Assembly: GCF_004379255.2 (NCBI RefSeq)
Contig: NC_056037.1
Coordinates: 15,386,902 to 15,450,901, forward strand
Source: Salvia splendens
Lineage: Eukaryota > Streptophyta > Magnoliopsida > Lamiales > Lamiaceae
Direction: 5' to 3'
Length of the DNA stretch: 64,000 nt
In this document: piece after piece, positions 22,480-33,014 of the stretch
How positions within the stretch are numbered: the first letter of the stretch is position 1
Layout of the letters: each line of letters opens with the position of its first letter
Program-made: the position numbers and the translations under genes
Notes under the pieces: generated by a model
The model's database searches: none
Told to the model about the DNA's origin: nothing
What the model saw: only the letters and a program-made list of their open reading frames with translations

Positions 22480-22976
22480 TGTTGAAGATGGCTTGATCAA
22501 GCAAGCCGATGGCTTGATCAACAACCAAGCCAATGACTTGATCAACCAAGCCTTGTTGCATGAGGAAAGTGAAGATGTGCATGTGAAGAGTTTGCGTGAA
22601 AGTCGTGCACGAGAAAAAGCAAGTGACAGCTCCCAACAAGCTGTCATCGTGCGAGCCAACACCTCACGAGCTCGGCTCGTGACTGTACCCATGCTCACAG
22701 CTAAGATGCGGGACCACGAATGTACTTGGAGAGACGTGGTACTAAAGGGATTAAAGAAGGAAGTAAATTAGCAGAGTTTGTTATGATTAACTTTGTAATC
22801 TTGTTTTAACTTGTATTAGATGGATTAGTGTAGTGTTCTAGATGTTTCCTATGCTACACATATGTAACAGTTCTTCAAGCTTTTTCCATCAAGCAATGAA
22901 ACCGTGAAAACTTTCACTCGAATATGTTTATTCAGAGAACTTCCTTCTTCTTCATGCATTTTATCGCTTCATTTCA
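22480..22976 (+). repeat. 3' LTR of Copia B (497 bp)
   Basis: It matches the 5' LTR over its length apart from the two indels noted there and scattered changes. It is preceded by the purine tract GGATTGAGGGGGCG. The next 200 bp to 23176 hold no gene; near 23154 CATTGGCGGATCTACG resembles a hAT terminus. Confidence 0.9.
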
Positions 22977-23176
22977 ACTATTTGATGTTTAAGGAAATTT
23001 TTATATTCACGCTAAATTTGATTATATAAATGAAAAATGGAAATCATGCAAATCTAACGTTTATTGACTTTCCCTAAACAAACATTTTTTCACAACAATA
23101 CAAAACCATATTCCCCTCATTTATGAACTAAACAAACCCAAGCCCTACACTATCATTGGCGGATCTACGTGAGAAC

Positions 23177-23725
23177 TGTTGAGAAAACCGGGTAATTTTC
23201 TCTCAAATAGTGAAATGAACCGATTCAGTAATTTCAGAGTTAACCCAATGGGGTCTACTCGATAAAATTACTTCTCCAAATAAATTCTTTGGAAAGACTG
23301 GCGAGGACACTGTCCCTCTTAAATACCAGATTCCTAACAGAATTTATCAGTCGGTGTATTTATCACAATATAAAAACACCCAAAAGAACCGTACAAAACA
23401 CTACTACCAAACCCGCAAATAATATTGAATACAATACTACTACAGAAAATAAACCCAGAAATAAATGCGGAACAAAATAGATAATAAAGAAATAACACAC
23501 CCGGAACTTTGATAACGGAGTTCGGCCAAATTGCCTACGTCTCCGAGCACCCTCTGCAGAGCCCACTTATATATTTAAATGGAGAAGAGTACAATTTTGG
23601 GATGTCTACAAATGAGGGAGGAGTGCTCCTTTTATAGGTAGCAACTTCCCCCCAACTATTGCTAACCACCGATGTGGGACAAGGAATTTTGACAAAAAGT
23701 CAAAGTTTGTAGGCAAACTTTAACA
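23177..23725 (-). repeat. 3' LTR of Copia C
   Basis: On the minus strand it runs from TGTTAAAGTTTGCC to GGTTTTCTCAACA. It is preceded (23726 upward) by the purine tract AAGGTGGAGATT. A TATA box (CCTATAAAAGG, minus strand) lies at about 23632-23642. Confidence 0.95.
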
Positions 23726-23815
23726 AATCTCCACCTTGGCAAAATTTCAAATCCCACGGAACACAAATCTTCTCCACCAAAACAAACGACTCGCGGTGCT
23801 TTCATATTGGCGCAG

Positions 23816-25381
23816 TCAAGCGCCAGCTCCAAGTCGCAGAATATTAACCAAGTCCAAACAATGTTCAAACTTGGCTCTCGTCACCACCTTAGTCAACATA
23901 TCTGCAGGATTCTCCAAAGTCGGAACCTTTCGGATTACAATTTTCTCTTCTTCGAGAACTTCCCGCACAAAATGATAGCGAACATCAATGTGCTTCGTCC
24001 TTGCATGAAAGACCTGATTCTTTGCTAAATGAATAGCACTCTGGCTGTCAGAATATACTTCAAGTTGTTTCTGACCAACACCCAATTCTTTCAACAACCC
24101 ATGAAGCCAAATTGCCTCATTCACAGCTTCAGTAATGGCCATGTACTCTGCCTCTGTCATAGACAAAGCTACCGTTGACTGCAAGGTAGACTTCCAACTA
24201 ATTGCCGCACTCGCTAAAGTGAACAAATAGCCCGTAGTAGATCTTCGCTTATCCAAATCACCAGCATAGTCGGAATCACAATATCCAACTGCAAAATGAC
24301 CAAGTGATTTATCCTGCTCAAACAACAAACCAATATCTACAGTATCTTTGATATACCGCAGAATCCATTTCACAGCTTGCCAATGACCCTTTCCTGGATC
24401 ATGCATGTATCTGCTCACAGTACCAACGGCCTGTGAAATATCTGGTCTTGTACACACCATTGCATACATCAAGCTTCCAACTGCGTTAGCATAGGGAACC
24501 TTCGCAATATATTCTCGCTCATCTTCCGTATTTGGAGATAACTGAGAACTAAGTTTCAAATGAGGAGCAAGTGGGGTACTTACAGGTTTGGAATCATCAT
24601 TTATACCAAAACGTTGTAGTACTTTGGTCAAATATTGCTTCTGTGTCAGCCAAAGCTTGCCTCCTTCTCTATCTCTTGTTATCTCCATGCCGAGAATCTT
24701 CTTGGCTTCCCCCAAATCCTTCATCTCGAACTCTTTACTCAACTGAGCCTTCAATCTGTCAATTTCAACTTGGCTCTTTGATGCTATCAGCATATCATCA
24801 ACGTATAAGAGTAGGTAGATGTAGGAACCATCTTGAAGTCTGCGCAAATACACACAGTGGTCGTATTTGCTTCTTGTGTACATCTGATCCTTCATAAACT
24901 TGTCAAACCGTTTGTACCACTGTCTTGAAGACTGCTTCAATCCGTACAACGATTTGTTCAACTTGCAAACCCAATTTTCTTTACCAGCAACCTTGAATCC
25001 CTCCGGTTGGGTCATATAGATTTCCTCCTTCAGATCACCGTGTAAAAACGCGGTCTTCACATCAAGTTGAGCTAGCTCCAAATTCAACTGCGCTACCAAA
25101 GCCAACAAAATTCTAATGGAGGAATGTTTTACAACAGGAGAAAATACCTCATTATAATCAACTCCCCCCTTCTGGGCGTAGCCTTTAGCTACCAATCTTG
25201 CTTTGTAGCGAACATCATCTCTGTCAGGAAATCTCTCTTTCTTTGCAAAAACCCATTTACATCCAATTGTCTTCCTGCCTTTCGGCAATGGCATCAGCTT
25301 CACCTTTCCAACCATCGCTTTCTGAACTTTCAATAGCTTTCGAAAAGATACATGGAACATCATCAACAACTGGAAGCGCAT
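23816..25381 (-). CDS. Copia C pol, second part: RT and RNase H
   Basis: A 521-codon open frame whose first about 28 codons are read out of frame; true RT sequence starts at about KLMPLPKGRKTIGCKWVF. RT motifs are ARLVAKGYAQKGG, QLDVKTAFLHGDL and YVDDMLIASK. RNase H is near the C-terminus with CDSDYAGDLDKRRST, MTEAEYMA and DSQSAIHLAKN. It ends shortly before the purine tract. The frame overlaps the gag-integrase ORF by 125 bp because of a deletion and frameshift near 25320. Without recoding the RT would not be made from the gag start. Confidence 0.85.
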   Translation of the reverse strand: MRFQLLMMFHVSFRKLLKVQKAMVGKVKLMPLPKGRKTIGCKWVFAKKERFPDRDDVRYKARLVAKGYAQKGGVDYNEVFSPVVKHSSIRILLALVAQLNLELAQLDVKTAFLHGDLKEEIYMTQPEGFKVAGKENWVCKLNKSLYGLKQSSRQWYKRFDKFMKDQMYTRSKYDHCVYLRRLQDGSYIYLLLYVDDMLIASKSQVEIDRLKAQLSKEFEMKDLGEAKKILGMEITRDREGGKLWLTQKQYLTKVLQRFGINDDSKPVSTPLAPHLKLSSQLSPNTEDEREYIAKVPYANAVGSLMYAMVCTRPDISQAVGTVSRYMHDPGKGHWQAVKWILRYIKDTVDIGLLFEQDKSLGHFAVGYCDSDYAGDLDKRRSTTGYLFTLASAAISWKSTLQSTVALSMTEAEYMAITEAVNEAIWLHGLLKELGVGQKQLEVYSDSQSAIHLAKNQVFHARTKHIDVRYHFVREVLEEEKIVIRKVPTLENPADMLTKVVTRAKFEHCLDLVNILRLGAGA

Positions 25382-27785
25382 ATGCTACCATATCCGCAAA
25401 TCGAGCAGGTTTCTTATTTTCCCGCCTCATTCGCCTGACTGCAATTGGCTCTGATTGCTGCGAAGGTTCTTGGGGTGGAACCTCTTCATCATCTGACTCT
25501 TCTTCTTCTTCCGTAGGAGAGTCATTTGTGGTGTTCGTAGTTGGGATCACAACTGCTTCTTCGAACTCCACCTGCTTCGGTGTATACTCCACCTGCTGCG
25601 AAGTATCACTACTATTTGGATTTACCTTATTCAACATGGAAGATTCATCAAAGGTAACATCCCTACTTACAATCGTCTTCTTAGACTCTAAACACCATAA
25701 CCGATATCCTTTAACACCAGCACTGAAACCCATAAACAAAGCCTTATTTGCACGTGGATCCAATTTTGACTCAGTCACATGATAATATGCAATAGAACCA
25801 AAAATACGCAAAGAATCATAATCAGTTGCTGGTTTACCGGACCATACCTCTAAAGGAGTCTTGCCATCAATGGCAGAACATGGCAAACGATTGACAATGT
25901 GTTGAGCGTATGAGATGGCCTCAGCCCAAAATGTCCTGTCTAGCCCAGCATTAGACAGCATACAACGAACTTTCTCCACTAGTGTTCGATTCGTACGCTC
26001 TGACACTCCATTCTGCTGTGGTGTATGTCTCACTGTGAAGTGCCGAACTATGCCACACTCCTGGCATACATCTTGGAAAGGATCACTCTTGTATTCTCCA
26101 CCGTTGTCTGATCGGAGAACCTTGATCTTCCTCCCCATCTGATTTTCAACTTGAGCTTTCCATTTTAGAAAAATTCCAAGGACTTCATTTTTGCTCTTCA
26201 TAGTGTACACCCAAACTCTCCTGGAAAAATCATCAACAAAAGTGACAAAATAGTGTCTACCTCCAAGTGACGGAGTCTTGGCAGGTCCCCACACATCTGA
26301 GTGCACGTAATCCAGAATTCCCTTTGTATTATGGATTGCAGTGCCAAATTTCACTCTTCGATGTTTTCCCAGAACGCAATGCTCGCAAAACTCTAATTTG
26401 CAAGACTTCGTACCTTTCAATAATCCTTGCTTGGCGAGAATTTGCAATGATCTCTCACCAGCATGTCCCAATCGCAAATGCCAAAGCTTCGTCGCCTCTG
26501 CATCCTTCTTATTACTCAAAGTTGCAGTTGCTACTGTCCCAACAACTGTACTACCTTGGTAGTAATACAAATTGTTCTTTCTCACGCCTTTCAACATCAC
26601 CAATGCTCCTGAAGTTGCTTTAAGAATTCCATCTCGCATCATCACAACTAGGCCTTTAGATTCTAAGGCCCCCAATGAGATGAGATTCTTCTTCAACTGG
26701 GGCACGTACCGCACATCCTTCAAAATTCTGGTGGATCCATCCTGATTCCGTAGCTTGATTGAGCCTATCCCGGCTGTCTTACATGGACTGTCATTCCCCA
26801 TGTAAACAAGTCCGCCATTGAGTTCTTCGAAATCAAAGAACCACTCCCTGATGGGACACATATGATAGGTGCAACCTGAATCCAATATCCACTCGTCTGG
26901 ATGTGATGTTGAAGGTGAAACCGTCAAAGAACAATCTGACTCCGCATCATTTTTGCATTCAGCAACATTTGCATCTTGCGAAGCCTTTTCTTTCTTCTTC
27001 AACTTTGGGCAGTCTTTCTTCCAATGTCCTTTCTCATAACAGAAAGCACACTCATCTTTGGCAACTCGCCTTTTCGATTTGGACCTTCCTCTTCTCTCCT
27101 TTGATCGGCCTTGTTGACGACCTCTTGCCACTAATGCTTCATCTGTAACTGCTTTGCCTTTCATTTTATCTGCCTTTCGCAATTCATGACTATACAAAGC
27201 AGAACATACAGTATCTAAAGACACATTCTCTTTACCATGGAGTAATGTGGTCTCCAGATGTTCAAATTCATCAGGTAGAGACGACAACAACATCAATGCC
27301 AGATCCTCATCCTCAAATTTCACATCTAAATTTAGCAGGTCTGCTACTAATTGGTTAAACAAAGTAATGTGTTCATTCATAGTGGTACCTGATCGGTATT
27401 CAAATCGGAACAACCTTTTCTTCATAAGGAGCTTATTCTGACCACTCTTCTTCAGAAATTTGTCCTCCAGTGTCTTCCACAATCTATGTGCAGAAGTCTC
27501 ATTCTTGACAGCATACTTCTGCTCCCTGGACAGACACGACCGAATTGTTCCACAAGCTAACCGATTTATGGTACTCCAATCTTTATCATCTATATCTTCT
27601 GGTTTCTTTTCTTCAATGGCAATGTCAAGACCCTGCTGGAAAAGAGAGTCTAGAACCTCCCCCTGCCACATACCAAAATGGCCAGTACCGTCAAATATCT
27701 CCACCGTCAATTTCATATTTGACAGTGGAAACCTCGACCACGATGACGAAGAACTAGCCTTGTTTTCTTGATCATTACCCGCCAT
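25257..27785 (-). CDS. Copia C gag, protease and integrase (frameshifted end)
   Basis: Starts at ATG 27785, just after the primer site. Gag occupies about residues 1-220 (FDGTGHFGMWQGEVLDSL). A zinc knuckle CAFCYEKGHWKKDC lies near 247-260. Protease has DSG in WILDSGCTYHMCP near 303. The integrase has the H-H-C-C finger ending CEHCVLGKHRR, and D, D, E in HSDVWGPA, LRSDNGGEY and NGVSERTNRTL. After SSESDGWK the reading leaves the Copia frame and ends within 17 codons. Related Copia proteins have roughly 15-20 more residues before the LP-G-K-IGCKWVF motif, so a short deletion with frameshift is inferred. Confidence 0.88.
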   Translation of the reverse strand: MAGNDQENKASSSSSWSRFPLSNMKLTVEIFDGTGHFGMWQGEVLDSLFQQGLDIAIEEKKPEDIDDKDWSTINRLACGTIRSCLSREQKYAVKNETSAHRLWKTLEDKFLKKSGQNKLLMKKRLFRFEYRSGTTMNEHITLFNQLVADLLNLDVKFEDEDLALMLLSSLPDEFEHLETTLLHGKENVSLDTVCSALYSHELRKADKMKGKAVTDEALVARGRQQGRSKERRGRSKSKRRVAKDECAFCYEKGHWKKDCPKLKKKEKASQDANVAECKNDAESDCSLTVSPSTSHPDEWILDSGCTYHMCPIREWFFDFEELNGGLVYMGNDSPCKTAGIGSIKLRNQDGSTRILKDVRYVPQLKKNLISLGALESKGLVVMMRDGILKATSGALVMLKGVRKNNLYYYQGSTVVGTVATATLSNKKDAEATKLWHLRLGHAGERSLQILAKQGLLKGTKSCKLEFCEHCVLGKHRRVKFGTAIHNTKGILDYVHSDVWGPAKTPSLGGRHYFVTFVDDFSRRVWVYTMKSKNEVLGIFLKWKAQVENQMGRKIKVLRSDNGGEYKSDPFQDVCQECGIVRHFTVRHTPQQNGVSERTNRTLVEKVRCMLSNAGLDRTFWAEAISYAQHIVNRLPCSAIDGKTPLEVWSGKPATDYDSLRIFGSIAYYHVTESKLDPRANKALFMGFSAGVKGYRLWCLESKKTIVSRDVTFDESSMLNKVNPNSSDTSQQVEYTPKQVEFEEAVVIPTTNTTNDSPTEEEEESDDEEVPPQEPSQQSEPIAVRRMRRENKKPARFADMVAYALPVVDDVPCIFSKAIESSESDGWKGEADAIAERQEDNWM

Positions 27786-27839
27786 TACAGACTCAAAATA
27801 AAGTATTCAATATTACAAACAAATAGAACCAAGGACGAA

Positions 27840-27856
27840 CCTTGGCTCTGATACCA
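27840..27856 (-). promoter_or_regulatory. Primer-binding site of Copia C
   Basis: The minus strand reads TGGTATCAGAGCCAAGG two bases after the LTR, a full match to the usual initiator-Met tRNA site of plant Copia elements. Confidence 0.92.
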
Positions 27857-27858
27857 CT

Positions 27859-28407
27859 TGTTGAGAAAACCGGGTAATTTTCTCTCAAATAGTGAAATGA
27901 ACCGATTCAGTAATTTCAGAGTTAACCCAATGGGGTCTACTCGATAAAATTACTTCTCCAAATAAATTCTTTGGAAAGACTGGCGAGGACACTGTCCCTC
28001 TTAAATACCAGATTCCTAACAGAATTTATCAGTCGGTGTATTTATCACAATATAAAAACACCCAAAAGAACCGTACAAAACACTACTACCAAACCCGCAA
28101 ATAATATTGAATACAATACTACTACAGAAAATAAACCCAGAAATAAATGCGGAACAAAATAGATAATAAAGAAAGAACACACCCGGAACTTTGATAACGG
28201 AGTTCAACCAAATTGCCTACGTCTCCGAGCACCCTCTGCAGAGCCCACTTATATATTTAAATGGAGAAGAGTACAATTTTGGGATGTCTACAAATGAGGG
28301 AGGAGTGCTCCTTTTATAGGTAGCAACTTCCCCCCAACTATTGCTAACCACCGATGTGGGACAAGGAATTTTGACAAAAAGTCAAAGTTTGTAGGCAAAC
28401 TTTAACA
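27859..28407 (-). repeat. 5' LTR of Copia C
   Basis: Identical in length to the 3' LTR with three visible base differences near 28175 and 28206. It is the copy nearest the MYB gene, so MYB transcripts that read on would enter it in the sense direction and could use its polyadenylation signals. Confidence 0.95.
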
Positions 28408-28428
28408 AGAACAAAGGTATACAATTGT

Positions 28429-29358
28429 TCAGATTGACGAATCACCGCCGTTGAGCTCGAATTCGTTACACCACCATGCAAGATTATCACCCATTTCCTT
28501 AAAACAATCCAACTCATCTTCAACTCTCTTAACATTCTCCGCAGCAAAACCGCATGATTTATCGTTGAGTAAGACAGGAATATTCTGCTCCACCATCTCA
28601 GATCCCGGAAACGGAATCTTCAACGAATCTTCTTGTCCGAGAGCAGGAGAGGCGATTTGGTTCATGAGATTCAAGTGTGGATTCTGATTGTTGTAGAGAG
28701 AGAAAGGGTTTTGGAGGGACTGCAGCTGCATGTGGAGCTGCAGTCTCTCCATGGCTGAGCTGCTCAGGTTGTGCAGATCGAAGGCCGGTATGCTCGAGCT
28801 AGACTTCCTCATATGGCGGCCAAGGAGTTTCTTCTTTAGCCGCGTGTTCCAGTAGTTCTTGATGTCGTTGTCTGTTCTCCCTGGCAACTGAGCCGCGATT
28901 ATAGACCACCTGGTGTAGAAAAAACTTTTAACATGTTGTTTTATTTTTTATTACTCACAAGAAAGAGAATTACTAGATTCCTAATCTTAATTGAAACATA
29001 AGAATAGTAGAGAGACTTGGTGCCAATGCTGATGTAGAGGCTGCAAATGATGTTATCTTCTTCCTCGGTGAATCCGCCGTGCTTGATGTTAGGCCTAAGG
29101 TAATTGAGCCATCTCAGCCTGCAACTCTTCCCACATCTCTTCAAACCTGCATTTCACCATCATTGATTCATTTCAATTATCATTATTCCAAAACACACAT
29201 GTATATATATATTAATACATACCGATTTTGTGTGGGAGAGCAATCCAGTTGTTTCCGGTGCCGTATTGATCTATGTATGATTTTAGTTTAAAATCTTCTT
29301 CAGGAGACCATGGCCCCTTCTTCACATTGGCTTTGTCACAGCATGGAGCTCTCCCCAT
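28429..29358 (-). CDS. R2R3-MYB transcription factor, subgroup-14-like (RAX/MYB36/MYB68 type)
   Basis: Three exons: 29358-29223, 29146-29017 and 28909-28429, with GT-AG introns of 76 and 107 bp, giving 248 residues. R2 covers about 14-61 and R3 about 67-112. The start [20 protein letters not shown], the motif [10 protein letters not shown], then [36 protein letters not shown] and [20 protein letters not shown] are hallmarks of subgroup 14. This is a nuclear DNA-binding factor; relatives control axillary meristems, root or endodermis development. Both introns lie at the standard R2R3-MYB sites. The C-terminal half is rich in Q, L and acidic residues and is the likely regulatory region. The copy looks intact, but only 21 bp of its own 3' UTR remain before Copia C. 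Confidence 0.95.
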
Positions 29359-29437
29359 CTTTTATTTTATTTTCTCCGACAAAATTCAAATGGAATATTG
29401 TTTTTTGTGTTAGAGAAATGCCAGAGAGGAAGGCATT

Positions 29438-29445
29438 TATTTATA
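29438..29445 (-). promoter_or_regulatory. TATA box of the MYB gene
   Basis: TATAAATA on the minus strand, within CTATAAATAAATGCC, about 80 bp before the ATG. A CT run and CA run (about 29526-29551) lie further upstream. Confidence 0.65.
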
Positions 29446-29451
29446 GCTAGG

Positions 29452-31247
29452 GAGATGATGAATTGGTGATGCTGTGATACTTGGACAAGCAAAAAGTCTT
29501 ACCCATCCCATTCTAGGGTTTCATCTCTCTCTCTCTCACACACACACACACATGAATTTGGATTAGTTCAGTGGTAATTTTTTATTGTGGTGTATATAAC
29601 AAAGAAGTTGACAGAAATTGACTGAAACGCAATGCATTAGCTTTTTTAGGTTTGCAATAGTTTAAGAGTGTGGGAATAATAGAGCAAAATTAAAGGTATA
29701 TGTACATCAATTATCTGTCCCCAACTTCATTAAAATGTTAAAATTTTAGGGTATTTAAGCCTTTGTGAAATTAGTGTTTAGTTCATAACATTTCTGAAAA
29801 TAGTTTAGTAAGTAGAATGAGCATGCTATTGTGTGTATATGTGAAAACATTTTATGTTAAACAAAAGACATTCTTGATCTCCTAATTTCAAATACTAGTA
29901 TTAATTATGTACACATGTTTGCCTTGGTAATATGGGTAGCTGCAATCTCATTAATTGCCTTGTTATTTTGTTATAAACTTATAAATCACGTGAATAATCA
30001 TTAAGATTTTGCTAATCATGTTTGAGAGCCGATATTCGCTTCCAAGAAATAATTGAGTGTATCATTGTTTTGGAAAATTAATGTGTAAAACGTATATATC
30101 TCGTGTATTTCATTGTAATTAATGATAGATCATAAAACTTTTCTTAATGAATAAAATTAAAAGATTAGTAGTTAATAATTAAGGAAAGTATACCCACATA
30201 AACGAATTAATGTTTCCTGTTTACGACATGAAGAGAGAGCTGGTAAAAGGAATTGTTTTATTGATTAAAAATATGAATATGGGCCATCATTATCTTCATT
30301 AGTAAAACAATTAGTAGGTGTTTGTGGCCAATATATTTTAACTAAGTAAAATGTGATGTTTTTGGGGTTTGAATGACATTTAATGAAAAATTCATAAAAT
30401 ATGAGACAGATAGCTAGAAAGAAAATGTAATTGAAGTATTTTTAGTGTAGAATTGGTTCACTATGTTGTTCAGTTTCCTAGATAAAATAATTACCAAGAT
30501 ATAATCTAGGATTGAGTTGTGAGATTATTTTAGTCATAGGGGGTTTAGCTATGACTAATTATTCCATGATTCTCCATCTAGGATTGAGTTATCTAATAAA
30601 CCAAATACACTATATATTTAATCTGAGATACAATCTAGCAAACCAAACACCCCCCATAAGAGACAAAAAAAAAACTTACCAAATATAAAAAGGGACTAAT
30701 TTTGTGGGGCGGACAAAAATGAAAAAATGAGACTGTATTTATAAACTGATGGAATACATGTCAGATTTTTTTTCGATTGCATCTGTTTTGTTAACTAGGT
30801 AAAACAATTAGTTAGTGTTTGTGGCCAATATATTTTAACTAAGTAAAATGTGATGTTTTGGGTTTGAATCATGACATTGAAAATGCCCTTCTTGTTTTTA
30901 TTTAATCAGACTAGGTTGTGGCAAATCCAGATATATGGCTCAGAGTTTTTTATATACTCCTATCATTGAACGATATTAATTTTTCTCTTTTTGCTCTTAC
31001 ACTTCTATAAGAGGATGCGTTTGACATAATAAAGATGTTTAAAATCGAAAGTCGATACGTTGTCTCGTCGCTCACCTCTGCCATCTTCAATTCATAATCA
31101 AAACTTATATAAATATATAAAATTACGTATGGTAATCTTGGCGGAGCGGTTTCGTGCTTCAACGAAAGCCTTTGACATTTCTGTCTCCATATTTGTAATC
31201 AATGATTACATAATGATATAATAAAGAAGGGATAAATATCCACATTT
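29452..31247. other. MYB upstream region, one Tourist-like MITE
   Basis: Mostly AT-rich sequence without a gene. At about 30462-30655 an inverted-repeat unit ends, reversed, GGGTGTTTGGTTTGCTAGAT and holds several ATCTAGGATTGAGTT-type motifs, as in PIF/Tourist MITEs common near plant genes. Its exact ends and target duplication are not clear. GTTTGTGGCCAATATATTTT with flanking sequence occurs twice (about 30318 and 30820). Confidence 0.5.
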
Positions 31248-31435
31248 CACTACAAAAAAAGCGTGATATACCGACGGAATTAGTGACGGACCATTATCCT
31301 TCTCTAATTAATGACACAACTAGTGACAAAATGAGTATCTGAAAATAATAACATTATATTTTTATTATAGTGACGGAAAATGCCGCCAGTAAATTATTTC
31401 ATTTTATTTTTAATTTAGTTTTCGCACCTTTTATG

Positions 31436-31830
31436 TAGTGGCAGACTTTTTCCGTCATTAATTATATTTCAAACTTTTTTAATTTCAATTTTAGAGACAG
31501 AAATATTTCTGACACTAACTAATTTATTTTTTATTTAATTTAGTAAATTTTTAATTAGTGGCAGACTTTTTCCGTCATTAACTATATTTCAAACTTTTTT
31601 TTAATTTCAATTTTAGAGACTGAAATATTTCTGACACTAATTAATTTATTTTTTATTTTATTTAGTACTTTTTTAATTAGTGGCAGACTTTTTTGGTCAT
31701 TAACGATATTTCTAACTTTTTTTAATTTCAGTTTTAGAGACAGAAATAATTCTGACACTATATTTTATTTTATTTTATTTTATTTTATTTTTGGTTTAAG
31801 ATGCAGACTTTTCTCGTCATTTATTTTATT
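31436..31830. repeat. Left sub-terminal repeat array of the CACTA element
   Basis: Units of about 120 bp, each with GTGGCAGACTTTTTCCGTCA, then AATTTCAATTTTAGAGACAG and TTTCTGACACTAA, recur about four times at 31438, 31559, 31680 and 31802 with growing divergence. The CCGTCA motif matches those of the right end. Confidence 0.75.
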
Positions 31831-33014
31831 TTTAGTGAATAACTAATCAAAGTTGCTGAATAATTAATAAAAAATGCTATAATATTTTTAATTACATCCC
31901 TCCAGCTCCAACGCTCCAACGCTCCAGCACCAAAGCCCTACTCAAAATTGAGACGCCACCACCATTGCCGACGAGCTCCTCTGCCTCGATTACTCAGGTG
32001 CTTAGATATATCTTTTCATTTTGCAATATATTTAGACCATTGCTCCGCCCTAACTTCACTCACTTTCCCCATTGGTGTTGAGGTCAAATTTGAGAAATTG
32101 AGGAATTTGGGAATATTGTTTTGTATATGCTATAGTCAGTTTATGCATAGTTTATGACTTAAACTTAGCTTAAACTAAGGCTTCTCTAGATAATTGAAAT
32201 GAGAAAAATGTGTGTGGTATTGTTAATAGAGTTTGTCTAGTTTGGATTGTGTTTGTGACAGTTGATGTATGATTGTGTTTGTTAATGCTGCTCTGTTATG
32301 CAACATTTAAGTGAATTAATTATGACCACATGGATTATGGCGCTTTAGGGTAGTCTCACATGATTAAGGAAGTTTGTATAGTTCATCATGTTTATTTTTC
32401 TTATGCAGTTGATTATAACAGTTTGCAGTTCTTACCCAATTGGTATGTGTACAAAAATATAAGCAAATTTGAACTAGATAAAGCTCTTAGCTCAATAGTC
32501 CATCTCCTTATTGCCTTTCACATTCACCAAAATGCTTAGTTTCTGTAGTCATACTTGAAAAGTTCAAAGTGTACTCTCTCCCATGAAACAGGACTTCTAC
32601 TATCAACTAAAGACTTCTTTGAAATGTTACTTTGATATTAATATTACTGTCATATTATGGCAAACCTTGACTTATGCTTGCATGTAAGAGTTCTGTGCAA
32701 ATTATTTTTGCTTCTTGCATTTGTTACTTTTTCAGTTTCATGCCCTTAGTAATTAGTACTATGTCGTTGTAATATTCAGAGAAATCCTCAAATTTGTGGA
32801 AGCCACTCTTCTGAAAAATCCTCGTGGATGTAACAGTGGCAATAACTCATACCAGTATCATATTAAATAAATAAATTCAAGTGTTCTACCTACAGGGTAC
32901 AGATTCTGTTCATAGAGATGATAATCTGATAACTCTTTTTGACTTTCACTAATATCCAAATATTCCATTTTTTTACGGAAAGCATTTTCATGGCCTTCTG
33001 ATTGGGAGCATGAG

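Larger units (their letters stand above)
17627..22976 (+). mobile_element. Copia retrotransposon B, two LTRs, decayed
   Basis: The structure is complete: 5' LTR, initiator-Met-type primer site, gag-pol remains, a purine tract (TTGAGGGGGCG) just before 22480, and 3' LTR. The flanks ACTGT (17622-17626) and ACTAT (22977-22981) differ at one base and are the probable 5-bp target duplication. The coding part is broken at many places, so the copy is not autonomous. Confidence 0.9.
23177..28407 (-). mobile_element. Copia retrotransposon C, recent insertion
   Basis: A full-length Tnt1/Tork-like Copia element on the minus strand. Both LTRs are 549 bp and differ at three bases that I could see (one T/G and one GG/AA pair). 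The 5-bp target duplication AGAAC is perfect (23172-23176 and 28408-28412). The primer site and purine tract are intact. Two long ORFs cover gag to integrase and RT to RNase H, joined by a frameshifting deletion. The near-identical LTRs show a recent insertion. It lies 21 bp past the stop codon of the MYB gene and in the same orientation. Confidence 0.95.

Noticed and set aside
23289..23480. 63-codon frame found identically at 27971-28162
   Set aside because: It lies in both LTRs of Copia C and has no domain; its duplication is due to the LTR pair.
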